This document shows positions 1-7,469 of a stretch of 39,717 nucleotides of DNA, piece after piece. Each line of letters starts with the position of its first letter. Position 1 is the stretch's first letter. The stretch covers positions 31,717-71,433 of the forward strand of contig NZ_BMPI01000062.1 of NCBI RefSeq assembly GCF_014647515.1, given 5' to 3'. Origin of the DNA: Dactylosporangium sucinum. Lineage in GTDB: Bacteria > Actinomycetota > Actinomycetes > Mycobacteriales > Micromonosporaceae. The notes below the pieces were generated by a model that saw nothing but the letters and a program-made list of their open reading frames with translations, did no database searches and was not told the origin of the DNA. The position numbers and the translations under genes are program-made.

Positions 1-500
1 GGGAGGTGAAGCGCTGCGACAGCGTGATCAGCTTGCTGAGCTTGCTCAGCGTGGTGAGCGGGCTCAGCGGGCGAGGTGGGCGAACCATCGACCGGCCGCC
101 GTCCAGGACTCGACGAGCCGCAGCGCGGCCCGCGGTGGTTGTCCGGATGGAGCAGCTCACCACGTGGGTGTGGTGGGAGAGCAACTCCCGGATCTCGTCG
201 GTTTCCGGCTGCCGGCGTCGCCCCGTTCGCGGCGGTTCCGCGTTCGGGATGCTCGCTATCGTTCCAGGCACTGGGCGACTTCGCCGACTCCGTGATCGCC
301 GGCATCCTGTGGATCGCAGTCTCCGCCGCCGCGTTCATCTACCTCGCCTGCTCGATGCTCGTCGCGGTATGCCGCGCCACTACGTCTGTGGCGGGGCCGG
401 CGGGCGCTCAGCGCTCCGTGCGGCCTCGGAGGAGCCGCTGTTGCAACTTCCTGGCAAATACAGCAGAGTTGCACTGGTGGGGCGAGGCGATCGAGGGCCG
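1..500. other. No supported gene; possible membrane-protein fragment
   Basis: I see no convincing complete gene here. The first 70 bases are built from imperfect repeats of GCTCAGC/GCTGAGC words. In the frame starting at base 76, bases 268-372 translate to a plausible single membrane span (about 30 residues rich in Ala, Val, Ile and Leu with no charges after its first Asp), but the surrounding residues have the Arg/Pro-rich look of an out-of-frame translation. It may be the leftover of a small membrane protein. Confidence 0.3.
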
Positions 501-1052
501 GTGCCGGTCCGGGTTGAGGTGCTGATCGTGGCGGCTCGCGACGCGGCGGTGTACTACCGGCGCGTCGGCGGGGATCTGCCGCGTGATGCTCATCCGGACC
601 TGGTCGCGACCGGGCTGGTCGGCTCGCCGGTGAGCGCTCGGCCGGTGGCTGTGCCGGCCGGGCAGGGCGGCGTCCAGCGCGATGGTCCTCAGCCAGACTG
701 GGCGCCGCCTCCGCTCACGATTCTGCACTCCACGTCGTGGCGCTTCGACGCGGGCCGCGTCGTGTTGACCTACGTCGCGGTGCTGGACGGTGTGCCGGAT
801 GCGGATGCGGTACCGCTGGTGTCGCGCGAACTCGCCCACTCGGGTGATCCGAGGGCGCCGAGCCCACCGCACGTCGCCGCTGATGCGGTGGTCGCCCACG
901 CGCTGCGGCACCTGGCCTGGCTGCGCGACACCGACGAGATCGTGGCCGCGGCCCTGGCGAGCGTGCCGGACGTGTGGATGGTCCTGGACGGTTTCGAGCC
1001 CGGCCTGGCCGGCGGTATCCCCGCGCCGCACGAGGCGGCCGCGCGCGGCTGA
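501..1052 (+). CDS. Hypothetical protein (about 183 residues)
   Basis: I do not recognise this protein. From about base 470 to the stop at 1052 the frame has normal actinobacterial protein composition: alternating hydrophobic strands (VEVLIVAARDAAVYYRR), a GRVVLTYVAVLDG strand pair, and a C-terminal helical part containing VVAHALRHLAWLRDTDE. Upstream, the same open frame becomes Arg/Ser-rich and looks like non-coding translation, so I chose the GTG at 501 rather than the far upstream ATG; the GTG has only a weak purine-rich stretch before it. There is no signal peptide or obvious catalytic motif. It stands just before mobile-element debris and its downstream neighbour is a broken helicase, so it may be accessory DNA. 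The exact start is uncertain. Confidence 0.5.
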   Translation: MPVRVEVLIVAARDAAVYYRRVGGDLPRDAHPDLVATGLVGSPVSARPVAVPAGQGGVQRDGPQPDWAPPPLTILHSTSWRFDAGRVVLTYVAVLDGVPDADAVPLVSRELAHSGDPRAPSPPHVAADAVVAHALRHLAWLRDTDEIVAAALASVPDVWMVLDGFEPGLAGGIPAPHEAAARG

Positions 1053-1073
1053 CGCTGGCCGGGACTTCTTGGC

Positions 1074-1195
1074 CTACGGCGGTGGTGTGCCGAGGGCCTG
1101 CTCGACGAGCAGGTTGAGCTCGCGGACGAGTTCGTCCATGCTCTGGCCGGTCTGCGAGCGGAGGATGCTGAGAGCGAGCTCGGCGAGCAGGACCT
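1074..1195 (-). pseudogene. Short C-terminal remnant, unknown family
   Basis: On the minus strand the last 40 or so codons before the stop at 1074 read as a believable amphipathic helix (SILRSQTGQSMDELVRELNL followed by LVEQAL). Beyond about 1195 this frame becomes antisense to the helicase remnant, so only a C-terminal scrap would remain. I cannot assign a family. It is listed because the helicase similarity on the plus strand starts exactly where this one ends, marking 1195 as a probable rearrangement joint. Confidence 0.25.
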
Positions 1196-2132
1196 CGGCC
1201 GTGAGCGCCCTGCTCGCGCACGACGACGGTGTGCTGGTCGCGCCGCCGGGCTCGGGCAAGACGGTGATGGCCTGTGCGGTGATCGCCGAACGCGCCACGT
1301 CCACGCTCGTGCTCGTCGACCGCAAGGCCCTCGCCGAGCAGTGGCGGGCCCAGATCGGGCGGCTCCTCGGCGTGCGCCCCGGGCGACTGGGCGGTGGCCG
1401 GACCAAGCTCAGCGGGGTCGTCGACGTCGTCATGCTGCCGTCTCTGGCCCGCCGGGCCGACGTCGCGGAGCTGACCGGCGGCTACGGTCACGTCGTCGTC
1501 GACGAATGTCACCACCTGGCGGCGGCCGCGTACGACCACTCCGTCAAGCGAATCGGCGCGCAGTTTTCTGGCTCGGGCTCACCGCCACCCCGGATCGGCG
1601 CGACAAGCTGGGCGAGCTCGTCACGTGGCAGCTCGGACCCGTCCGGCACACCATCACGCCCGGCCGGCCCGGAACGCTCGAAGAAGCGCTGGCCGACGTC
1701 AGCGGACCGCGGCGCGTGCTCCACGTGCACGAGACCGCATTCCGCCACGACGACCAGGAGCCGTCCGCGGCCGCGGTCCTTGCCGCGGCGCACCGGGCCT
1801 TCGCCGCCGACCCGGCACGCAACGCCCAGATCGTCGGCGACCTCACCGCTGCCCTCGGCCGGGGCCGCAACTGTCTCGTGCTGACCCGCCGCGTCGCCCA
1901 CCTCGATGTGCTGACCGCGTTGCTGGCCGAGCACGGCCAGCAGGCGCTAGTGCTGCAGGGCGGCATGTCGGCCGCCGACCGGAGGGCTGCGGTGCGCCGC
2001 CTCGCCGAGGCGAAGGCCGGCGACGGCGTCCTGGTCATCGGCACGACACCGTTCATCGGCGAAGGCTTCGACGCGCCGGCGCTCGACACGTTGTTCCTTG
2101 CCGCGCCGATCTCCTTCGACGGTCTCCTCTAG
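1195..2132 (+). pseudogene. Truncated, frameshifted DEAD/DEAH helicase (TOTE-like)
   Basis: This is the core of a superfamily 2 helicase. Visible in the first frame are Walker A (APPGSGKT, near 1242), motif Ia (LVLVDRKALAEQW), and Walker B (VVVDECHH, near 1494). The protein then jumps frame at about 1560 and continues with motif III (LGLTATPDRRD) and the second RecA lobe (NCLVLTRRVAHLDVL; GEGFDAPALDTLFLAAPISF). A TAG stop at 2130-2132 falls just before where the motif VI region (Q..GR..R) should come. The N-terminal region upstream of Walker A is missing, so the gene is broken at both ends and within. Spacing and wording of the motifs resemble the helicase of TOTE conflict systems; that placement is from memory. 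It cannot make an active helicase. Confidence 0.75.
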
Positions 2133-2153
2133 TTCAACCGGCCCGCCCGGCGC

Positions 2154-2729
2154 TTACGGGACGACGCGGTCGCGGATGCTGTCGAGCACCGCCTCCGCTG
2201 CCCATGCGGCTGCGTCGGCGATGTCACGCCGGTCCATGCCGAACTCGCGGCGAAACGTCACCCAGGTCGCTGCGGAGTCGAGGTGGGACAGCGCCACGAT
2301 GACCGCTCTGCGCTGCGCCGCGTCGAGGGATGGCACCTCGGCGTCCAGCAGCCGCTCGAGGTGCGCCCGGCCGAGCGCCGGCGCCGCGCCGCTCACGCCG
2401 CGCATTGCCGTCTCGGCGACGACGTGCGCGAGCTCCGGCCGCGCGTCGTACCGCTGCATCGCGTCGCGGATCGCGAGGGGGATGTCGAAGATCGAGTGCG
2501 ACTCCTCGCGGACGAACACCGTCGCCTCGATCCACGCTGCGGTCGCCAGCAGCAGATCGACCCGCGTAGGGTAGTTGCGGAACACCGTGCGCTCGGCGAT
2601 GCCGGCCCGGCGGGCGACGAGCCGGTATGACACGTCGTCGCTGCCGACTTCCTCGATCAGCTCGGCGTAGGCGGCGAGGATCGCCGCTTGCGTGCCGCTC
2701 AGCGCCGGGACGGCCATCGACCTGCTCAC
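2154..2729 (-). CDS. TetR-family transcriptional regulator
   Basis: This is a one-component repressor with an N-terminal TetR helix-turn-helix (residues about 33-56, ending in the signature ERTVFRNYPTR) and a C-terminal all-helical ligand/dimer domain. At about 191 residues it has normal length. I chose the GTG at 2729 because it overlaps the TGA of the upstream tetR gene (GTGA), a typical translational-coupling arrangement; a GTG at 2741 is also open. The two TetR proteins share the same HTH wording and may be paralogues acting as a pair. Their position beyond a urea/NCS1 uptake operon suggests, without proof, control of nitrogen-compound uptake. Confidence 0.82.
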   Translation of the reverse strand: MSRSMAVPALSGTQAAILAAYAELIEEVGSDDVSYRLVARRAGIAERTVFRNYPTRVDLLLATAAWIEATVFVREESHSIFDIPLAIRDAMQRYDARPELAHVVAETAMRGVSGAAPALGRAHLERLLDAEVPSLDAAQRRAVIVALSHLDSAATWVTFRREFGMDRRDIADAAAWAAEAVLDSIRDRVVP

Positions 2730-3346
2730 GGCTCCGCCCACGTCGCGTCGGGCAGCCTCGCGAGCACTGTGCCCACGGCGCGATCGAACGCGTCGCAGAT
2801 CTCGCCGGCATCCAGGTCGAAGCCCGTGCGCAGCCGCGCCCAGAACATCGCCGACGAGAAGTACAGCAGGGATGCCGCGACCCGCCGCCGATCCCGCCGG
2901 TTGAGCGTCGAAGCCGACACGTCGAGCATCGCCTCGATCGCACGCGTGATGTAGGCGGGCTCGGCGTCGAGCGTCAGCGAGATCGTAGACGCCCGTGCGC
3001 CGACGAATGCGTACGCCGGCGACGCGTCGAAGGCGCGGAAGCGCTCGTGCACGGCAGCGCGGAAATCGGCCACCGTCACGAACGGCGGCAGGGGGAAATG
3101 GGTCTGCTCAATCCAGTTCGACAGTGCGGCGAGCAGGTGCGCACGCGTGGGGTACTGGCGGTAAACCGTGCGCTCCGAGATGCCGACCTCGTCGGCGAGG
3201 GCGCGATAGGAGATGTCGTCGAACGTGTGCTCACGCAGCAGAACCGCCGCGCTCGCCAGAATCGCGGTCGCGGTGTCGACCGGCTCCTCCTTGACTTCCT
3301 CCCCACGGCTGAGGCCGGGGGACTCCCGTGGCTGAGACGCGTTCAC
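2726..3346 (-). CDS. TetR-family regulator with IS-derived start
   Basis: The regulator has a complete helix-turn-helix (about residues 45-68, ending ERTVYRQYPTR) and a full effector domain (YITRAIEAMLDVSASTLNRR and onward). The first 18 codons do not look like TetR: they are read through the right-end hairpin of the adjacent IS200/IS605 derivative, and the only ATG in frame (3344-3346) lies inside that element, just past the tnpB stop. From the residues VKEEPVDTATAIL onward the sequence is TetR-like and contains no ATG, GTG or TTG before the HTH. So either the element replaced the native start and donates a new one, or translation starts at a non-standard codon. It is coupled to the next tetR gene by a GTGA overlap. 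Confidence 0.75.
   Translation of the reverse strand: MNASQPRESPGLSRGEEVKEEPVDTATAILASAAVLLREHTFDDISYRALADEVGISERTVYRQYPTRAHLLAALSNWIEQTHFPLPPFVTVADFRAAVHERFRAFDASPAYAFVGARASTISLTLDAEPAYITRAIEAMLDVSASTLNRRDRRRVAASLLYFSSAMFWARLRTGFDLDAGEICDAFDRAVGTVLARLPDATWAEP
3300..3322 (-). repeat. Right-end hairpin of IS200/IS605 element
   Basis: Reading on the plus strand, TCCCC-AC-GGC-TGAG-GCC-G-GGGGA folds as a two-part stem with a four-base loop, typical of the subterminal hairpin recognised by TnpA. It lies 5 bases from TTGAC (plus strand 3291-3295), i.e. TCAA on the coding strand, a usual right-end context for this family. It overlaps the first codons of the neighbouring tetR reading frame. Confidence 0.7.
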
Positions 3347-3987
3347 GCCGCTCGCCGTTCGGGTGGTTGGCGCTTCGCAGACCGCCTATCGGCGAGGTCT
3401 CCACGCCCTGTGACCGCAAGCCCTGCGGCCAGCACGTTCTTCGCCGCGTTGACGTCGGCGTTGTCCCTGTGGCCGCAGCCGGTGCACGCAAACTCCGCTT
3501 GGCTCTTGCGGGAATCGGCGTCGACCAGGTTGCAGCGGGAGCACCGCTGAGACGTGTACGCGGGGTTGACCTTGACAACGGTCGCGCCGTGGTAACGCGC
3601 CGAGTGTTCCAGCCTGAGCAGGAACCGGCCCCAGCCCTTGCCGAGGATGGCCCGGTTCAGGCCCGCCTTCTGGCGCACGTTGCGGCCCGGGGCCGCAACG
3701 GTACCCTTCGCCGAGGCCGTCATGGTGCGGGTGTGCAGGTCCTCGACCGCCACCTGTTCGTGGTTGCGGACGAGTTGCACGGCGGTCTGTGCGGCGAAGT
3801 CGGTCCGGCGTGCCCGGATGCGGGCGTTGAGCCGCCCCAGCTTGGCGCGGGTGGCGTCACGTCGCGTCGACCGCCGGCTGCGGCCGTGGGTGCGCAGCGA
3901 CCGGGACAGGGACTGCTGAAGCCGCTCGAGTCGCTTCGCCTCGCCTGCCGTGACGAACTCCCGGTTGTACGTCTCGCCGTCAGATGT
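3343..3987 (-). pseudogene. TnpB C-terminal part (RuvC-I lost)
   Basis: This fragment corresponds to the C-terminal half of TnpB, the RNA-guided nuclease of IS200/IS605 elements. It keeps the RuvC-II glutamate motif (VAVEDLHTRTM), the four-cysteine zinc ribbon (CSRCN and CTGCG), and the RuvC-III aspartate (DNADVNAAKNV). It begins with SDGETYN, just after where the RuvC-I aspartate motif should lie, so RuvC-I and the whole guide/target-binding N-terminal domain are gone. It therefore cannot be a nuclease, and it lacks too much to be a typical TldR-type RNA-guided repressor. The region from the 3' end of the gene to the right-end hairpin is where these elements normally encode the guide RNA and appears retained. 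Confidence 0.8.
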
Positions 3988-4081
3988 CGCCGAGCACCCT
4001 CCGCCGGTACTTCGGGCACCACACGACGTGGAAGGCGCACTGGAACACGATGTTGCTGTTCGACCGCAGAGTGACAGCCAC
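3980..4081 (-). pseudogene. tnpA 5' stub (33 codons, IS200/IS605)
   Basis: Starting at a GTG (4079-4081), 33 codons encode the unmistakable N-terminus of the Y1 transposase TnpA (RSNSNIVFQCAFHVVWCPKY), then a TGA at 3980-3982. The HUH metal-binding motif and catalytic tyrosine, which come later in the protein, are deleted. The stub joins tnpB sequence directly, so a single internal deletion removed both the transposase active site and the front of tnpB. Confidence 0.8.
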
Positions 4082-4136
4082 AAGGACAGCACATGGCTGC
4101 GCGCTCTCTGCTGTCCGCCGGGGGACGATGCGCTAA

Positions 4137-4157
4137 CCCCACGGATGAATCCGGGGG
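4137..4157 (-). repeat. Left-end hairpin of IS200/IS605 element
   Basis: CCCC-A-CGGAT-GA-ATCCG-GGGG (plus strand) forms a 9-base-pair stem interrupted by one bulged base, the structure TnpA dimers recognise at IS200/IS605 left ends. It is retained although the transposase is lost, so the element could still be mobilised in trans by a related TnpA. Confidence 0.65.
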
Positions 4158-4178
4158 CCCGCGCGCTACGCATTTTGA

Positions 4179-5858
4179 TCACGTTCCCCTGCCTCGATCA
4201 GTCGCCCAGTGCGGGGGGCCGGTGACTTCCGGCGGAAGCACGTAGCGATCGGAATCGTCGAGCGTGAGCGCCAGCGACGAGACGTACTGCACCTGGCCGT
4301 GCGCCCCTCGCTGGGCCGAGGCCAGCATATCCGGTCGCTCGAACATATATCCGGTGACATGGCAGCGGAGCCGCTCGCCCGAGGGGTTGCCGTGCTCGTC
4401 GAATAGGGGAGAGTCGATGCCGTCGGAGCGGCGGCGGAGGTAGTAGCGCCCCCGCGTGGCGAGGGCCATGATCGGCGTGGCGATGAACGCGACGCCGATC
4501 GCGATGAGCACCGAGAACGGCTTGACGGCGGTGCCGAGCAGCCCGGCGAACGCGAGCAGCGAAAGCACCGAGGCGAGCCCCACCGACACGAGCCCCACCG
4601 GGTTCCAGTCGTGCAGCATGCCACGGCGGAATTCCGGGAAGCGCGGCGAGATGCGCAGCACCCACTTGTTGATCGCGATATCGGTGGCGATCGTCACGAG
4701 CCACGCCATGACGACGTTCGCGTACAGGCTCAGGACGAAGGAGATGAGGGTGAAGACGTCCAGCATCATGAGCGCGTACGCGATCACAAGGTTGAGCAGC
4801 ACGAAGATCGTGCGACCCGGGTAGTGCTTTGCGACCCGGGTGAAGACGTTCGACCAGGCGAGCGAGCCCGAATACGCGTTCGTCACGTTGATCTTCACCT
4901 GCGCGACCACGATGAGCACGAGGGCGAGGGCGATTGCGAGCCAGTCGGGGAACAGGGTCTGGTACATGCCGACGAACTGCTTGACCGGTTCGGTCGCGGA
5001 GTGCCCGAGGGTGGGATCGACCTTCACGAGGACGTAGACAGCGAGAAACACCCCGATCATCTGCTTGGTGCTGCTGAAGATGACCCAGCCCGGGCCGGAC
5101 AATGCGAACGACGTCCACCACGAGCGGGCGTTCGACGGCGTGCGCGGCGGCATGGCGCGGATGTAGTCGATCTGCTCCGCCAGCTGCGGGGTGAGGGCGA
5201 AGCACACGGCCGCGCTTGAGACAACGGCGCCGAAACTGATCGAGCCGTCGGATTTGCCGTTGAACGACGTGAAGGCGCGCACTGACTCGGGGTCGGAGAC
5301 GATGATCCACAGCAGCGGCAGCAGGGCGAGGGCGAGCCACAGGGGCGTGGTCCAGAAATGCAGGCGCTCCAGCGCACGCATGCCGTAGATGACGATCGGG
5401 ATCACGACCACGGTCGAGATGAGATAGCCGAGCCACAGCGGCGTCCCCGTCGCCACCTGCAGCCCTTGCGCCATGATGGCGCCCTCCAAGGCAAAGAAGA
5501 TGCAGGTGAAGCCCGCGAAGACCACGGTTGTGATGATCGAGCCGTAGTAGCCGAACCCCGAGCCACGGGCGATGAGGTCGAGGTCGAGGTTGTAGCGGGC
5601 GGCGTAGTAGGCGACGGGTACGCCCACGATGACGATGATGACCGACGCGAACAGGATGCCGAGCATGGCGTTGGCGGTACCGTGGTCGATGCCGATGGTC
5701 GCGCCGATCGAGAAATCGGCGAGGAACGCGATGGACCCGAGGGCTGTCGCGCCGACGGAGGCCGCGCTCCAGCGCCGGAAGGTGCGCGGCACATATCGGA
5801 AGGCATAGTCCTCGAGGCTGTCCTCCGCGGCCGCGCGCGCGTTGCCTGTCCTGCTCAC
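4179..5858 (-). CDS. NCS1-family nucleobase/allantoin-type permease
   Basis: This 559-residue integral membrane protein has about 12 hydrophobic segments. It has the NCS1 hallmarks: an N-terminal stretch ending PRTFRRWSAASVGA, the first helix pair with GATIGI, and a long YSGSLAWSNVFTR loop typical of purine, cytosine, allantoin and hydantoin symporters. After the last helix it has an unusual cytosolic tail of roughly 90 residues (from RGRYYLRRRS to the stop). The start is GTG at 5858; no better in-frame ATG exists. It is the last gene of the urt operon, 89 bases after urtE, so it probably brings in another nitrogen-rich compound (purine, allantoin or similar) together with urea. The stop codon touches the IS200/IS605 remnant, so the extreme C-terminus may have been altered. 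The substrate is inferred from family only. Confidence 0.85.
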   Translation of the reverse strand: MSRTGNARAAAEDSLEDYAFRYVPRTFRRWSAASVGATALGSIAFLADFSIGATIGIDHGTANAMLGILFASVIIVIVGVPVAYYAARYNLDLDLIARGSGFGYYGSIITTVVFAGFTCIFFALEGAIMAQGLQVATGTPLWLGYLISTVVVIPIVIYGMRALERLHFWTTPLWLALALLPLLWIIVSDPESVRAFTSFNGKSDGSISFGAVVSSAAVCFALTPQLAEQIDYIRAMPPRTPSNARSWWTSFALSGPGWVIFSSTKQMIGVFLAVYVLVKVDPTLGHSATEPVKQFVGMYQTLFPDWLAIALALVLIVVAQVKINVTNAYSGSLAWSNVFTRVAKHYPGRTIFVLLNLVIAYALMMLDVFTLISFVLSLYANVVMAWLVTIATDIAINKWVLRISPRFPEFRRGMLHDWNPVGLVSVGLASVLSLLAFAGLLGTAVKPFSVLIAIGVAFIATPIMALATRGRYYLRRRSDGIDSPLFDEHGNPSGERLRCHVTGYMFERPDMLASAQRGAHGQVQYVSSLALTLDDSDRYVLPPEVTGPPHWATDRGRGT

Positions 5859-5947
5859 AGTGGCATCCCCTCACGCGCCGGGCGTGGGGCATCTTCCGGG
5901 TTCGTTGTTTCGAAAGCGTTGCAGGCCCGGAAACCGGTAATGTCGGC

Positions 5948-6631
5948 TCAGATCGCCATGGCGGCTCGCACGGTGGAGATGGCTGCCGAGCCCCCCTCGT
6001 CGGTCTGGGTGACGAAGCCCGAGGCGAGCACGACGTAACGCTCAGCGGCCTCGAGGGCGAAGCCGATGTGCTGCTCGACGAGCAGCACGTTGATGCCCTC
6101 GCCGGCCAGTTGCACGATGGTGCGCTCGATCTCGGCGACGATCGTGGGCTGGATGCCCTCGGTCGGCTCGTCAAGGATGAGTAGCTTCGGCTCGGTGATG
6201 AGGGCGCGGGCGATCGCGAGCTGCTGGCGCTGCCCGCCCGAGAGCAGGCCTGCCTTCCGGGCTGCGAACTGCTCCAACGCGGGGAAGCGAGCCAGCTGCG
6301 CGTCGATGAGGGCCTTGCCGCCCCGGCGTCCGTCGGCGACGAGCTGCAGATTCTCGAGCGTGGTGAGCTGCCCGAACGCCTGCTGACCCTGCGGCACGTA
6401 CGCCATGCCGCGAGCGACGCGCTTGTTGGGGGCGAGCGACGCGATGTCTTCGCCGTCGAAGAATACGCGGCCCTTCGTCGGCTTGATGAGCCCGATCGCG
6501 ACACGCAGCAGCGTCGTCTTGCCGGCGCCGTTGTGGCCGAGCACGGCCACGACCTTCCCGGCCGGCACCGTCACCCCGTGCAGCACCCGCGTGCGTCCGT
6601 AGCCGGCCTCGATGTCGGTGAGTTCAAGCAT
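5948..6631 (-). CDS. urtE: Urea ABC transporter ATPase UrtE
   Basis: This is a branched-chain-amino-acid-type (LivF-like) ATPase of 227 residues, normal for UrtE. Walker A (GHNGAGKTT, residues 32-40), Q-loop (VPQGQQAFG), signature (LSGGQRQQLAIARAL), Walker B (LLILDEPTEG) and the switch histidine (VEQHIGFAL) are all present. The QGQQAFGQLT wording is characteristic of UrtE rather than LivF. It pairs with UrtD to energise urea import. The gene overlaps urtD by 8 bases, so the two are translated together. Confidence 0.93.
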   Translation of the reverse strand: MLELTDIEAGYGRTRVLHGVTVPAGKVVAVLGHNGAGKTTLLRVAIGLIKPTKGRVFFDGEDIASLAPNKRVARGMAYVPQGQQAFGQLTTLENLQLVADGRRGGKALIDAQLARFPALEQFAARKAGLLSGGQRQQLAIARALITEPKLLILDEPTEGIQPTIVAEIERTIVQLAGEGINVLLVEQHIGFALEAAERYVVLASGFVTQTDEGGSAAISTVRAAMAI

Positions 6632-7469
6632 GTCGGTCCTCCTCCTGCTGCTGCGTCCCGGCTGCCACTTCCGGCGAGCCTGCGAGCCCGACGGCTGCCG
6701 CTTCGGGCACGACCGACATCGCGGCCGTGGTCGCGGCGCCCGCAGTGCCGAGGTAGACCTCCTGCACCTTGGGGTCGGCCTGCACCTCGGCCACCGTGCC
6801 GTGCGAGAGCACCTTGCCCTGGTGCAGCACCGTCACGCGCGTGGCAAAGCGGCGCATGAAGTCCATGTCGTGCTCGACCACCAGCACAATGCGCTTCGCC
6901 GCGACGCGCTGCAGGAGCTCGCCGGTCGCGGTCCGCTCGTCCTGGCTCATGCCGGCGACTGGTTCGTCGAGCAGCAGCACCCTGGCGTCCTGCACGAGCA
7001 GCATCGCGATCTCCAGCCACTGCTTCTGGCCGTGCGACAGGATGCCGGCCGGCGTGGCGAGCTCGCCAGCGAGTCCTGTCTCCTCCAGCGCCTGCACGAT
7101 CGACGGGTCGACGCCACGCCGGGTCCGTAGCAGCGAGGCCCAGTGGCGGTGGCGTCCGGCGGCGATGTCGAGATTCTGCAGCACCGAGAGCTCGTTGAAG
7201 ACGCTGGCGGTCTGGAACGTGCGGCCGACCCCGAGTCGGACGATCTTGTGTACCGGCCTGCCGAGCAGCTCCTGCTCGCCGAGCCTCGCCGACCCGGTGG
7301 CCGCAGAGAGCCCCGTGATGGCGTCGATGCAGGTCGTCTTGCCGGCGCCGTTCGGGCCGATGAGGAACCGGACCTCGCCAGGGTGCGCGTCGAAGGAGAC
7401 GCCGCCGACCGCGACGAAGCCCGAGAACTCGACGTGGAGGTCCGTGACGACGAGCGAGGCGTCGGTCAC
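6624..7469 (-). CDS. urtD: Urea ABC transporter ATPase UrtD
   Basis: This is the LivG-like ATPase partner of UrtE. Walker A is GPNGAGKTT (residues 38-46), the signature is the family's LSHGQKQWLEIAM variant, Walker B is VLLLDEPVAGM, and the switch histidine lies in VVEHDMDFM. The LSHGQKQWLEI wording is specific to UrtD. At 281 residues it is about 30 longer than usual, from an Ala/Val/Glu-rich tail after VQEVYLG that shows no domain. It overlaps urtC by 4 bases (ATGA) and urtE by 8. Confidence 0.93.
   Translation of the reverse strand: MTDASLVVTDLHVEFSGFVAVGGVSFDAHPGEVRFLIGPNGAGKTTCIDAITGLSAATGSARLGEQELLGRPVHKIVRLGVGRTFQTASVFNELSVLQNLDIAAGRHRHWASLLRTRRGVDPSIVQALEETGLAGELATPAGILSHGQKQWLEIAMLLVQDARVLLLDEPVAGMSQDERTATGELLQRVAAKRIVLVVEHDMDFMRRFATRVTVLHQGKVLSHGTVAEVQADPKVQEVYLGTAGAATTAAMSVVPEAAAVGLAGSPEVAAGTQQQEEDRHA

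Larger units (their letters stand above)
3291..4182 (-). mobile_element. Internally deleted IS200/IS605 element (about 0.9 kb)
   Basis: The element runs on the minus strand. It has a left-end hairpin with a bulged base (4137-4157), a 33-codon tnpA stub, the 3' two thirds of tnpB, and a right-end hairpin (3300-3322) followed by TCAAG on the coding strand. About 0.9 kb remains of an element that normally is 1.7-2 kb. The tnpA/tnpB joint is near 3985. Its left edge lies at the stop codon of the NCS1 permease and its right edge at the beginning of a tetR gene. Exact ends are not resolved because this family makes no target duplication. With no transposase it can only move in trans. Confidence 0.8.

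Noticed and set aside
3343..3987. TldR-type RNA-guided repressor
   Set aside because: Known nuclease-dead TnpB regulators keep the guide/target-binding N-terminal domain; here it is deleted, so only the possibility of a retained guide-RNA region is noted.
4198..6504. 768-codon minus-strand open frame
   Set aside because: Arg/His/Pro-rich shadow of the NCS1 permease and urtE in a third frame.
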